Assembly (NCBI GenBank): GCA_025766275.1
Contig: JAFKAC010000048.1
Span: forward strand, 310,001 to 374,000
Direction: 5' to 3'
Length of the DNA: 64,000 nt
From: Lactarius indigo
Taxonomy: Eukaryota; Basidiomycota; Agaricomycetes; Russulales; Russulaceae
A program made the translations under genes and the position numbers. How positions within the stretch are numbered: the stretch's first letter is position 1; each line of letters begins with the position of its first letter. The notes below the pieces were generated by a model that saw only the letters and a program-made list of their open reading frames with translations, searched no databases and had not been told where the DNA came from. Of this stretch, positions 1 through 9,321 are shown in pieces.

Positions 1-1969
1 GTTCCTTGGCAGTGTCTGGTGACGACAATCCCAGAAGACGTCAATGAAACTTCCCCCACCTGGATGCGGACAGCTTACGAAGTGTGGTATCGCGACTCGG
101 ATGCTGTTGTATCTGCGATGCTCGGGAACCCTGATTTCCAAGGTCAATTTGATCTCTGCCCGTATATTGACGTTAACGCGGATGGGACACGCCGCTGGTG
201 GAGCAACATAATGTCGGGGAACATCGCTTGGAGGCGTAGTGTAAGTCAATTTATCCATGTCCCCCAGCGAAGTGTATTGACATGTATGGACAAGGACGAC
301 ATCTTCGCGGCCAACCCAGGGACAAAGGGGGCGATGTATTGCCCTATCATCCTTGGGAGTGACAAGACGACAGTATCAGTAGCAACTGGATATGTCGAGT
401 ACCATCCCTTGTACATATCAATCAGTAATCCCCACAACACTGTCCGACGCGCGCATCGGAATGCCGTCATTCCGATTGCATTCCTCGCTGTTCCAAAGTG
501 TATGTCTCCTCAAGTTTTCTTGCCGAGCTATGCCCTCTAACGAACACGATCCTTCGGACGTTTCAGGTGACCGCCGATATGACAAGTCCAAAATTTTCCG
601 GGTCTTCAAACGACGGTTGTACCATGCGTCTATTTCTGCTGTTCTCGCTTCACTATGGCCAGGGATGACTGCTCCCGTTATCCGCAGATGTCCAGATGGA
701 CATTTCAGACGGGTCATTTATGACATCATAGCGTTCATTGCCGATTACCCCGAGCAAGTGATGCTCACAGGTATCGTTTCAGGCTGGTGCCCTAAGTAAG
801 CTCCATATACTTCTGCGTGCGTAACATGACTCAATTACTACACGCTTCCAGATGCACCGCAGTTCCAGGCGACATGGAGGCATATGCCATACGCCGCACA
901 CCGAGACACACGGAGGTCGTGAGGAACGTTCTCGACTCCGAATCACTCTGGGTTACATACGGGCTTGATAGCAATATCGTGGTATGCCCCTGCATGCAAG
1001 CGCATGACCCTGCTGCCAGTACCACCAGTATACTCACCCTCAACTCATTTGTAGCCATTCGCATTCGATTTTCCACGTGCTGACATCTATGAGATGATGT
1101 CGCCAGATCTGTTGCACCAACTCATCAAGGGGATCTTCAAGGACCACCTAGTTACTTGGGTGTGTAGATACCTGGTAGCGCATCATGGTATAGGCCGAGC
1201 AAATGCTATACTGGATGACATAGATCGACGGTATGTGACCTATACACGCAGCCAATTCACTAATCCAACTGGATAAAAGTATTTCTGTAGTGCCCCCTTT
1301 CCCCGGCCTCCGCAGATTCCCTCATGGCCGGCGTTTCAAGCAGTGGACGGGTGACGATTCCAAGGCCCTCATGAAAGTCTACCTCCCTGCCATTGTTGGT
1401 TACGTTCCAGAGGATGTCCTTTTGTGTCTCACCGCATTCATGGACGCGTGCTACATTGCTCGGCGCCAGTGTATCGATTCGGAGGCTTTGAACGCCTTCA
1501 ATGGTGCTCTGGACAAATTCAGGCAACTTCGTGAGATATTCCGGACTTCGGGTGTCAGGCCTAAGGGATTCTCACTCCCAAGGCAGCACTCAATTTTCCA
1601 TTACCGGCGCATGATTGAAGACTTTGGCGCGCCAGGCGGACTGTGTTCTTCCATCACAGAATCCTGCCATATTACAGCGGTCAAGAAACCGTGGCGCCGA
1701 TCGAATCGATACGAGGCATTGGGCCAAATGCTCCTGATCAATCAGCGGCTTGACAAACTCACTGCCATGCGCAGCTACTTCACTGCGGCTGGCTTGTTAC
1801 CGGGTGGGTGCACTGTTGCGTCTGGCACCTCTCAGGCCGCCCACCCTCCCCATTTTCCACCTGATGGGGATGGCGCCTCTCAAGCCCACCACTCCCCACA
1901 CATTCCGTCTGGTGGGGATAATGAAGATGACGACGGGGGGCCTGTGGAGGATGACATCCTTGGGCACGT
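1..1969 (+). CDS. Plavaka-type (CACTA) transposase, first part; 5' end outside window, 3' part cut off by LTR element
   Basis: Cut-and-paste DNA transposase of the fungal Plavaka group. Exons inferred from splice borders with matching phases: 1-499, 567-795, 852-981, 1055-1230 and 1280-1969 (introns of 67, 56, 73 and 49 bp). Family-typical stretches recognised by eye are DKTTVSVATGYVEYHPLY, RRCPDGHFRR, MSPDLLHQLIKG, PPFPGLRRFPHG, FKQWTGDDSKALMKVYLP and RRSNRYEALGQMLL. An acidic Asp/Glu-rich stretch follows near 1915-1960. The coding frame stops at 1969, where a Ty3/gypsy element begins, and resumes at 9834 after the duplicated CACGT. No stop or frameshift was found in the exons, so the gene was probably intact until this insertion. 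The assignment rests on remembered family sequence. Confidence 0.85.
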
Positions 1970-2476
1970 TGTAACGTCGCCACGACGTTAGCTCGACTTG
2001 AGCTCGGTGAAGGCGGTAACAACTTAGCGATAATCGTAAGGCTTTTCCTCTTCTTGAAGACGCAAAGGTCCAAGACGTATAAATCTGGGTGAATGCGCGA
2101 AGGCACACCAATACTAGGCAACAAGGCTTTCGGTGATAGAGAGGAAGAAAGGGAAACAAGTGACGATTTAAGAAGACCAAGATGGCGTATCTTGGTCTTC
2201 GCGAGACACTATAAATACAAGTCAAGCAGGCTTACAAGCGCTGCCTGTGAGTCACAGTATGGTAGCGTCCAACGTATCGCGTAAGTATCTCAATCCAAGT
2301 ACCACTACTACCAGTATTAGTGGCGTCGGGCATCAGTCAGCTATCATATCGTATCTCCTATCACACTACCGTATCACCGTGAGTAAGTCCGCGACTAATC
2401 TACCTTACAGCCGTAATCGCAACCGGTACAGTAAGGGTGTTAAACTCATACAGCCCATACAAGAAGAAACGTGACA
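1970..2476 (-). repeat. 3' LTR of element A
   Basis: 507 bp, starts TGTAACGTCG and ends CGTGACA on the plus strand. It differs from 9322-9828 at about 2097 (c/t), 2345 (a/g) and 2441 (a/g), all transitions. Confidence 0.95.
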
Positions 2477-2490
2477 TCACCCCCTTTTCA
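2477..2490 (-). other. Polypurine tract of element A
   Basis: The sense strand reads GAAAAGGGGGTGA directly before the 3' LTR, the expected place for the plus-strand DNA primer. Equivalent tracts sit next to the 3' LTRs at 37901, 47290-47302, 50890-50901, 55047 and 62163. Confidence 0.75.
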
Positions 2491-2505
2491 GCGTGAGGCC
2501 CCGAC

Positions 2506-3390
2506 TCACCGAAAGTCCCTCGCCAGCCATCCGCGCTGTTCTTCGGCAATGCGCTTGAGTGCGGTGGCGCGCTCCAGTCGATAGATGGAGTCGCGCCTGT
2601 CGTCTTGCGCACACTCGATCATGGCGCGGATCTGACCTAACCGGGCGCGGAGTCGATCTAGCTTGTAGCTAGCCGCGCGGAAGCGCGTGACCTCCGCCGT
2701 GAGGGACTCGTCATTGATGCGATTGAGGGCCCGGTCGGTGATTTTGTCGGCTTCGAAGACCACCAGGTCCTCGTGCGGGTACGTGGGGCGGCGTGCGGCG
2801 GATACGTGGGGTTCGGCATAAAAGGGCTTACCGTACACGTGAGGCGAGCCCGGTATGACCCCTAGTATCATGGGGTCTGCTCCTCCAATGATCTGGACGT
2901 GTGATGCGTCCCTCTCTACTCCGTCGGGCCCGGTGATGGGGTATCGAATGTAATGGGGTCGTCGGTTCGCCCGGAACCCTTCAGGCGCAATGACATGCGC
3001 GGGGTCGTCGGCGGCGGTGAACGGACGGTGATCGGCGGCGCCAGGCACGCGCACACGTCCTCGATACATGGGGGAGCCGTCGGTGTAGACGAGCCATGGC
3101 GTGATGCCGGGATGATCAGCGTCACGCTTCGTTCGTAGGAAGGAATGTGCTGACGGGTAGTAATCTTCGTCGTCATGGCCAGCCTCAGCTGCCGCCATCG
3201 CTGTCGCCGCTCTCGCATCTCCCTCAGTCGGGCCGCGGCTGAGTCGAGTTGTTCCTTCTGCCACGCCGCCGCTACCTTCCTCCAGCCCTCCAACTCGTAC
3301 TCCATCAGCGCTTGAACGCTGGTCGTTGCTCGGGAAAACTCCACGAACGCCAATGAGGTCATCGCTTGGGGGGATAGCGGTGACGGGCTC
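2506..3390 (-). CDS. C-terminal region of Pol, unknown function (element A), downstream of a nonsense codon
   Basis: This reading frame continues pol past the TGA at 3391-3393 and ends at 2506. It has no clear ATG of its own. The N-terminal third is low-complexity and includes GHDDEDYYPS. The rest is a compact region of about 200 residues with APEGFRANRRPHYIRYPITG, HVQIIGGADPMILGVIPGSP and YGKPFY, then a charged, probably helical end (VTRFRAASYKLDRLRAR to ARDFR). The same region is found in elements F, G, K and C, and in element D it is fused in frame to integrase and chromodomain. That shows it is the natural C-terminus of the polyprotein rather than a separate ORF. I do not recognise the fold. 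Confidence 0.75.
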   Translation of the reverse strand, partial: EPVTAIPPSDDLIGVRGVFPSNDQRSSADGVRVGGLEEGSGGVAEGTTRLSRGPTEGDARAATAMAAAEAGHDDEDYYPSAHSFLRTKRDADHPGITPWLVYTDGSPMYRGRVRVPGAADHRPFTAADDPAHVIAPEGFRANRRPHYIRYPITGPDGVERDASHVQIIGGADPMILGVIPGSPHVYGKPFYAEPHVSAARRPTYPHEDLVVFEADKITDRALNRINDESLTAEVTRFRAASYKLDRLRARLGQIRAMIECAQDDRRDSIYRLERATALKRIAEEQRGWLARDFR

Positions 3391-6300
3391 TCATTCTCCG
3401 CTATCATTTCGGAAGACGTGGACGACGGCTTGCTCGTCGTCTGGAGTGGTGGTTGGGTCTGGAAATCTGGTGACGACGTGGGCCCACTCTTGCGCGGTGA
3501 TAGGCCCCTCTGTTGGTGCAAGAGGTGTCCATGGGGCGAGCTGAGTATTCGGGACTTCGGTTTCGTCGTCCTCAGCCAAGAGGGCGTGGGCGTCTTCTGC
3601 GAGGGAGTCGAGGAGCTGTGCTCGTGTGACATGTCGAAGAGGGGACGTGGGCATGGAAGTGATGATGGAGCGAAGGGAAGGGGAATGACTTTCCTGAGCG
3701 CAGACTGGACTCGTTTTAACTATTCTTCCGTGGGTTCGGGCTTCCTGATAGAGCCGAAGTGCTTCCGGCGCAAAGATGTCATCCTTGTTGACCCACTGGT
3801 TCTCCGAGTCTGGATACCCTTTCCACTTGACCAGATACTGGAGGCGTCTCCCCCTGCCGAAGTGCCGGGAGTCCAGAATGGCCTCGACTTCGTATTCCTC
3901 TTCCCCATCAACTAATTCGGGTGGCGGGCGCGCGAAGTTTTCCCCATGAAGAGAGGTTTGTTTGTATGGTGTGAGAAGATCGATGTGAAACACTGGGTGA
4001 ATACTCCACTGTGTGGGGAGTTCCACTCGATAATTGTATGGGGACATCACCTGGGTCACTCGAAAAGGTCCATGGCGTCGCGCCGCCAATTTCGCCGTTG
4101 GTTGATTGGTTCGGAGATGTTTACCTTCCAGCCACACGAGGTCTCCTATCTTGAACTTGGGCGTATCTTTGTTGCGCACCCATGCTTCCTGGGCCTTCTT
4201 GATGAGACGTTGGGCTTCTTCTCTGGCTTCTTTTAGCTGCGTTAGTCGCGCGGTGACGTGAGGGAGGGGGGACGGCTTATCGGTCCAATCGGCCTGCGGA
4301 TTAAATCCCATCAGGAGTTGGAACGGTGACTGTTTCGTATGTTCATGTGGCCAATTGTTGTGCGCGAATTCCGCAATTGGCAGATAAGCGGTCCAGTTGT
4401 CTTGCCGCTCATTCACCCAGAAGCGTAAATATTGCTCTAGCCACTGATTGGTACGTTCTGATTGTCCGTCGGTACGTGGGTGATACGCTGTGGATATGTT
4501 TTGTTGAATTCCCAGGATCCGGCATACTTCCCTGGTGAATTTTGACGTGAATCGGGGGTCTCGGTCACTGATGCATTTGCGTGGTAATCCGAAACGTTTG
4601 AACACATGGGCGACGTACAGGGCGGCGGTCTCTTCTGCTGTTATTTCCTCCCGACATGGGATGAAGATGGAGGCCTTGCTACAGTCGTGGTCCGTGACAG
4701 TCAGTATGCTGTCGCTCCCCTTTGACAGGGGGAGTTTAGTGATGAAGTCCATGGCTACCGTTTGGAACGGCATGGCTTCCAGTACCGGCGTGATAGGGTG
4801 TAACGCCGCTCGTATGGGCCTCGTGTTTACTTTGTTTCGTTGACATTCCGCACATCCTTGCACGTACTCGTATACGTCTTTCCTCAATCGCGGCCACCAG
4901 TAGTGTCGCTCCAGGAGTCGCTGTGTCCTCGCGATTCCCGGGTGTCCATGTATTGGCGGATCGTGATGGTCGTGTATCAGTATGCGGTACGTCGATGCAG
5001 GTCCAGTTACCACGAACCGACCATCTTTGTACCACTCCCCTTCTATCTTCTTGAGACGATGGGGGTCTACCCACATTTTGATCACTTCGTTGTCTTGTTG
5101 ATGGCGCGGTTGCAGCAGATTTGGGTTTGCGACGAAGGTTCGTGCGACGTTGAGCGTTCTTACGAAGACTTCGGGGGGTAGGACGACAACTTGACTGTTG
5201 TCTTCCGTTCCCTGGTCGTAGTCGGGGCGTCTTGATAGTGCGTCCACTCTGCCGTTGTTCTTTCCCTTGATATGGTGAATCTCGAAGTCATATTCCGAGA
5301 GTTCGAGCACTTCCCTTGCAACCCGTCTACTAATCTTTTGCGGCGACTTCCAGTATTGTAGGTTGAGGTGGTCCGAATAGATCTTTATTTTGTGTGGGGC
5401 TCCTGCGAGCAGTGGTCTCCAGTTTCGCAGTGCCTTGACTATCGCGAGTAATTCTAGGTCGTAAATGTCGTAATTTCGCTCTGCTTCTGAGAGCGTGGCT
5501 GAATAATAGCCTATAGGGTGTCGTTTTCCGTCAGATTTTCGTTGTAATAGCACTGCGCCCACCGCGTATCCGGAGGCGTCAACCTCCAATTCAAACGGGT
5601 CCTGAAGTATCGGGTGTGCTAGTACCGGTTCTTCCGTTACGAGGCATTTGAGGGTGTTGAAGGCCTCGTCTTCATCCTTGGTCCACTTCCATTCTTCATC
5701 TTTTCGTGTCAATTTGGTTAGTGGTTTGGCGTGGGTTGCGAAGCCGCGGATGAAAAGTCGATAAAAGTTGCAAAAGCCGAGGAATGATCGGACATCCTTG
5801 ACTTTTGTTGGCGTCGGCCAATCTTTGATGCCTTGAACTTTTACGGGGTCCATGCGAGTCACCCCCCTTTCAAGGATTACCCCCAGGTAATCCATGCGCG
5901 GCTGGTGGAATAAGCACTTCTCAAGTTTGAAGTAGAGGTCGTGCTCGGCGGCGACGCGTAGAACATCGTGCACTGCCGCTATATGAGCTGATAGGTCATG
6001 GTCAAAGTGAGTGGCGATCCCAATGTCATCCATGTAGACACGTATCGTGGTTCCGAGGCGTTCGTGTTTTGCGATCGTATCGCGATATATGTGGTTCATC
6101 ATCGCCTGGAAGGTCGCCGGGGAGTTGGTGAGGCCGAAGAACATGACCGTGGGCTCGAAGAGGCCAAATTTGGTTTTGAATGCTGCTTTTTCCTGGTCGC
6201 CGTCGCGGATACGGATGTTATTGTACCCCCAACGAATGTCGAGTTTTGTGTAAATGTGGGCGTTACTGAGATCGAGGATGAGATCCTGAATGAGCGGCAG

Positions 6301-7248
6301 TGGGTATTGATTGCGAATGGTGTGTGAATTGATCACCCGGTAATCCTGTACCGGGCGTAGTTTTCCGTCCTTCTTCTTAATGAAGAAAAAGGATGAGGCG
6401 TACGGGGAGATGGACGGGCGTAGATAACCCTGCTTCAGTTTCTCATCGAGGAATTCCCTTAGCTCACCTTCTTCTTTTTGCGTCATGGGGTAAATTTTGC
6501 AGTCGATGGCTGCTGGTGCGGTGGGTTTGAAGTCGATTGCGTGATCCCAGGGCCGTGCCGGCGGGAATCGATGCGAGGCCTGCTCGTTAAACAGCTTGCT
6601 AAATTCTTCATATACCGGCGGAAGTACAGCCGCCGTTTGCTGTTGTTTTGCAGATATGGCCAGCTCTGTCGAAGTGGTGGCCCGTGTGAGGGTGTCATCT
6701 CCTTCCAGCTCCTGGACGATCGCCTCCTTTTCTGCAGTGATTAGGGCTCGTATGATGGGTGCGTCGAGTAGTTCTTCGGTAGTAGTCAAGACTACTGGTT
6801 GCATGTCCGGATGCATGGTTGCCGTTGCCCAACTGATAGTGGGCTCGAAGGCGCTCAGCCATGGGTAGCCCAGTACCATGCTTTCGCTGCCGAGGTTGGT
6901 GATCAAGAAGGTCATTTTTCTAATCTGTCCGCGTGTCTTCACTTCTAGGTTAACGTAATGAGTGATTAACCCAGCTTTGTTTTCCGTATTATCGATATTC
7001 CATATTTTGCGTGGCACCTCCAGGGGCCATATCGGGATTCCTGCTCGAGCCGCCATTCCTGGCTTGATGAAGTTGTCGGTGGCTCCGGAGTCCACCAATG
7101 CGTTCGTTTCAGTCGTTTGGTAATTCGTTCGTACAGTCACTGGAATTCGCAGAGATCGGTAGCGTGTTGTTACGATTACAGAATTACATTGTAAGGCCCT
7201 CACCCAGACTGACGGGTTCAGGCGCCCTGAAAACCCTCCTTTCCCCAT
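3391..7248 (-). CDS. pol: Pol polyprotein of element A: protease, reverse transcriptase, RNase H, integrase, chromodomain
   Basis: 1,285 codons in the -1 frame relative to gag, overlapping it by 31 nt. Domains in order: aspartic protease with DSGATDNF (about residue 53); reverse transcriptase about 245-500 with YMDD at 405-408; RNase H starting at EVDASG (about 555); integrase zinc-binding region about 755-805 (His 762/769, Cys 799/802); integrase catalytic Asp834, Asp895 and Glu931 (D-35-E spacing); chromodomain about 1117-1170 (EEEYEVEAIL, YLVKWKGYPDSENQWV). Chromodomains of this class usually steer integration to marked chromatin. All catalytic residues are present. The stop at 3391-3393 is TGA where the copy at 55865-57880 has CGA, so this copy lost only the C-terminal tail. 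Pol is presumably made by -1 frameshifting; its in-frame ATG at 7248 precedes the slippery site. Confidence 0.95.
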   Translation of the reverse strand: MGKGGFSGRLNPSVWVRALQCNSVIVTTRYRSLRIPVTVRTNYQTTETNALVDSGATDNFIKPGMAARAGIPIWPLEVPRKIWNIDNTENKAGLITHYVNLEVKTRGQIRKMTFLITNLGSESMVLGYPWLSAFEPTISWATATMHPDMQPVVLTTTEELLDAPIIRALITAEKEAIVQELEGDDTLTRATTSTELAISAKQQQTAAVLPPVYEEFSKLFNEQASHRFPPARPWDHAIDFKPTAPAAIDCKIYPMTQKEEGELREFLDEKLKQGYLRPSISPYASSFFFIKKKDGKLRPVQDYRVINSHTIRNQYPLPLIQDLILDLSNAHIYTKLDIRWGYNNIRIRDGDQEKAAFKTKFGLFEPTVMFFGLTNSPATFQAMMNHIYRDTIAKHERLGTTIRVYMDDIGIATHFDHDLSAHIAAVHDVLRVAAEHDLYFKLEKCLFHQPRMDYLGVILERGVTRMDPVKVQGIKDWPTPTKVKDVRSFLGFCNFYRLFIRGFATHAKPLTKLTRKDEEWKWTKDEDEAFNTLKCLVTEEPVLAHPILQDPFELEVDASGYAVGAVLLQRKSDGKRHPIGYYSATLSEAERNYDIYDLELLAIVKALRNWRPLLAGAPHKIKIYSDHLNLQYWKSPQKISRRVAREVLELSEYDFEIHHIKGKNNGRVDALSRRPDYDQGTEDNSQVVVLPPEVFVRTLNVARTFVANPNLLQPRHQQDNEVIKMWVDPHRLKKIEGEWYKDGRFVVTGPASTYRILIHDHHDPPIHGHPGIARTQRLLERHYWWPRLRKDVYEYVQGCAECQRNKVNTRPIRAALHPITPVLEAMPFQTVAMDFITKLPLSKGSDSILTVTDHDCSKASIFIPCREEITAEETAALYVAHVFKRFGLPRKCISDRDPRFTSKFTREVCRILGIQQNISTAYHPRTDGQSERTNQWLEQYLRFWVNERQDNWTAYLPIAEFAHNNWPHEHTKQSPFQLLMGFNPQADWTDKPSPLPHVTARLTQLKEAREEAQRLIKKAQEAWVRNKDTPKFKIGDLVWLEGKHLRTNQPTAKLAARRHGPFRVTQVMSPYNYRVELPTQWSIHPVFHIDLLTPYKQTSLHGENFARPPPELVDGEEEYEVEAILDSRHFGRGRRLQYLVKWKGYPDSENQWVNKDDIFAPEALRLYQEARTHGRIVKTSPVCAQESHSPSLRSIITSMPTSPLRHVTRAQLLDSLAEDAHALLAEDDETEVPNTQLAPWTPLAPTEGPITAQEWAHVVTRFPDPTTTPDDEQAVVHVFRNDSGE
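7217..7245 (-). promoter_or_regulatory. Putative -1 programmed ribosomal frameshift site of element A
   Basis: On the sense strand the heptamer GGGAAAG (7245-7239) fits X XXY YYZ in the gag frame (..G GGA AAG). After 7 nt comes a perfect 6-bp hairpin TTCAGG-GCG-CCTGAA (7231-7217), extendable by GGG/CCC across a 2-nt bulge. The gag stop lies inside the hairpin. Slipping one base back gives exactly the pol frame. The same arrangement is at 59787-59815. Confidence 0.7.
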
Positions 7249-9302
7249 AAATCTTGAAGTATGAGGTCTTTTACCTCGTCCGTGCTATTGGCGACTTGTG
7301 TCAGCCACTCCTTCGCCTGTTCTCCCGCTGTTTTCGCCGCCTTGATTTGCGGCGCGGGCGTTGCGCTGGGCGCTGGTGTTGCATGTCCCGGCAACGACGG
7401 TTCGTATTGGGATGTGGGTCCCGGGGATCCCGGCCATTGTGGCGGCCAGGCCGTTTCTGTCATCCTGCTGCTGGACGGGGCGTTTTGCCACTGTCTTTGC
7501 TGTCGGGGGTACGGGCAATTTCGTGAGAGGTGGCCTGGGGCATGGCAGTTATAACAGAGGACGTTCCTTAGGTCCCTTCTGGATCCGCCTCTTCCTCGTC
7601 CCCTGACTCCGGGACCTCCTCGTGGTGGGAATGGTGGCGTCGTCCAGTCTTGGTGGGGCAACTTGTTGAAGTCGATATCTTCGGACCCAGCCAGTCGTAC
7701 TTTGGCGCGGTCGGCCGAAGTGTCCATGGCCCATGGATTTGTTTGGGGCAGGTTTTGTGGGAGTGCCCATCCTGCATTGCCGGTCTGTTTCTTCGTGGGG
7801 TTCGTCGTACTTTTGTATTCGTTAAGCCTTGCTTTGAGATGAATGTAGTTCTTTTGTCGTTTGAGGACGGCCCTCTTCCAGTCATCGAACGTTGTTGGTT
7901 CGTCAAATTGGAACGCGTTCTTGAACAGTTCCTTGGGCAGTCCCGACGTGAACAAGTCGATGGTTTGCGGTTCGTTGAGGTGGTAGTGAGCCTTTCGTGC
8001 CAACTGTTCGAAGTCGTTGACGTACTTGTCAATATCCTCTCCCACCATCTTGAACCCTTTTCGTAGTATGGCTTGCGCTTGTTCTCTTTCAAGTGTATTC
8101 TCGAACCTCTGGCTGAAGCCATCGGCTACCGCATCCCACAGACCTCTGGTGTAGGGGCTGATTCCCCGTTGTATTTGCCGATTGAGCCAGTTCAGGAAGG
8201 AGAGGACCCATTCGCTGACCGCCCCGCCTTTGATATAGGACAGGAACAGGAGACACCTCCTGTAGTCATTGCGCATGATGGGGGCGTCCAGATTCATGCC
8301 CCAATAGACGTGCCACTGTGTGAGGAACTGGTCGACTTTCAGTCTGTCTCCATCGAAGATGGAGGGTGGCTCGCCGGTTAGCTTTTTGCTGGGGTGTCCT
8401 CTATCCCCTGCGCCGCCTCCGCCGTCGCCTCCGCCACCGCCTCCTCCACCGCCTCCTCCACCGCCTCCGGGTGGGGCACGGGGCGGTCCTCTTGGTGGTT
8501 CGGTTCTTCGTAAGTCAAATGGGACACCTCCTCCTGGCGGCGGTGGTGGGTCGTCTGCCGGTCCTCCTATTCCTGGAGGTAGCTCCATCGTTGGTCGTCG
8601 TTCAGATGGGGGATCTCCCCTGTCTGAACCTATTGCTCGGAAAATTGTGGCGTCGTCTGCCGTCATACGTACTCCCGTCTCTGGGTTGATGGGCATGACT
8701 ATGTCTCTCGCTTCGTTTTGTATCATTCGCGCTTCTTCCATCGCGACTTCTTCCATTGCGCGAGTTATCGTGGCCATGATGGCTGGGGATCTGATGTGAA
8801 TAGGTTCTGGTTCGGTGATGTGTGCAGACTCAGCTCGTTCGATGAGGAGATCTTGTATGGCTCCTCCGCTGGTCTCCGTCTGATTTGGCTCCCATCCTTC
8901 GCTTTCTTCTTGACTTCGTTCGCTTCCTTCTTCTTCTTCTTCTGACACTACTTCTCCGGTCGAGTGTTCGCGTAGCTGCCCGTCAATAGGGCCCCAGTCT
9001 GTTCTGCTGTTGAGTTCTCGCGCGTCGATGTCGCAGCGGTATCTAGGTCCGGCCGGTCGTATTGCGTCCCACTGGGAATCTATGGGGTTCCACGCAACCT
9101 CCACCCAACACAGGTGGTCGAAATTGAACTCAACTGGGCGGAACCTGCTAGGTCCGTTGAATTCCACGAAGTATCCGGTTTCTTCTTGTCTCTCCCTCCA
9201 ACTAGCAGCTTGTAAAAAGCGCGTGGGGACGTTGCGTTCTCCTCTTCTTTGGAGCGAGTACGGACGAAAGCTCGTCCACTGGTCTCTGGTTGTTACGGCC
9301 AC
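7218..9302 (-). CDS. gag: Gag of element A (capsid and zinc knuckle)
   Basis: About 694 codons, encoding the structural protein that packages element RNA. N-terminal region about 1-175 (VEFNFDHLCWVEVAWNPIDS); a Pro/Gly-rich hinge with a run of glycines about 275-310; a retrotransposon Gag domain about 330-460 (LLFLSYIKGGAVSEWV); and a CCHC knuckle CYNCHAPGHLSRNC at about 583-596. The frame opens with GTG (9302) just after the primer site. The first in-frame ATG is codon 176, although the upstream codons are conserved in copies C and G, so a near-cognate start (ATC or GTG) is suspected. It ends in the frameshift region with -GKEGFQGA. Confidence 0.9.
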   Translation of the reverse strand: MAVTTRDQWTSFRPYSLQRRGERNVPTRFLQAASWRERQEETGYFVEFNGPSRFRPVEFNFDHLCWVEVAWNPIDSQWDAIRPAGPRYRCDIDARELNSRTDWGPIDGQLREHSTGEVVSEEEEEGSERSQEESEGWEPNQTETSGGAIQDLLIERAESAHITEPEPIHIRSPAIMATITRAMEEVAMEEARMIQNEARDIVMPINPETGVRMTADDATIFRAIGSDRGDPPSERRPTMELPPGIGGPADDPPPPPGGGVPFDLRRTEPPRGPPRAPPGGGGGGGGGGGGGGDGGGGAGDRGHPSKKLTGEPPSIFDGDRLKVDQFLTQWHVYWGMNLDAPIMRNDYRRCLLFLSYIKGGAVSEWVLSFLNWLNRQIQRGISPYTRGLWDAVADGFSQRFENTLEREQAQAILRKGFKMVGEDIDKYVNDFEQLARKAHYHLNEPQTIDLFTSGLPKELFKNAFQFDEPTTFDDWKRAVLKRQKNYIHLKARLNEYKSTTNPTKKQTGNAGWALPQNLPQTNPWAMDTSADRAKVRLAGSEDIDFNKLPHQDWTTPPFPPRGGPGVRGRGRGGSRRDLRNVLCYNCHAPGHLSRNCPYPRQQRQWQNAPSSSRMTETAWPPQWPGSPGPTSQYEPSLPGHATPAPSATPAPQIKAAKTAGEQAKEWLTQVANSTDEVKDLILQDLWGKEGFQGA

Positions 9303-9308
9303 GATGTT

Positions 9309-9321
9309 ATCTTGGTCTTAA
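9309..9321 (-). other. Self-priming type primer-binding site of element A
   Basis: The sense strand directly after the 5' LTR is TTAAGACCAAGAT. It does not begin with the TGG of a tRNA site. Its AAGACCAAGAT is the exact complement of ATCTTGGTCTT in the LTR (9535-9525), which lies about 34 nt downstream of the start of the TATA-like box. Confidence 0.65.

Noticed and set aside
1780..2124. ORF across the element A LTR (also 54140-54694)
   Set aside because: Lies in the untranslated LTR, no ATG, and recurs only because the LTR is repeated.
2506..3264. A separate third gene (env-like) of element A
   Set aside because: No membrane segment or signal peptide, no ATG, and in element D it is the in-frame end of Pol.
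8320..8799. Plus-strand ORF with a long proline run
   Set aside because: Antisense of the glycine-rich hinge of element A gag; the copy at 60890-61369 is the same artefact.
9309..9321. tRNA primer-binding site
   Set aside because: No TGG start and no recognisable tRNA 3' complement; the LTR match is better.
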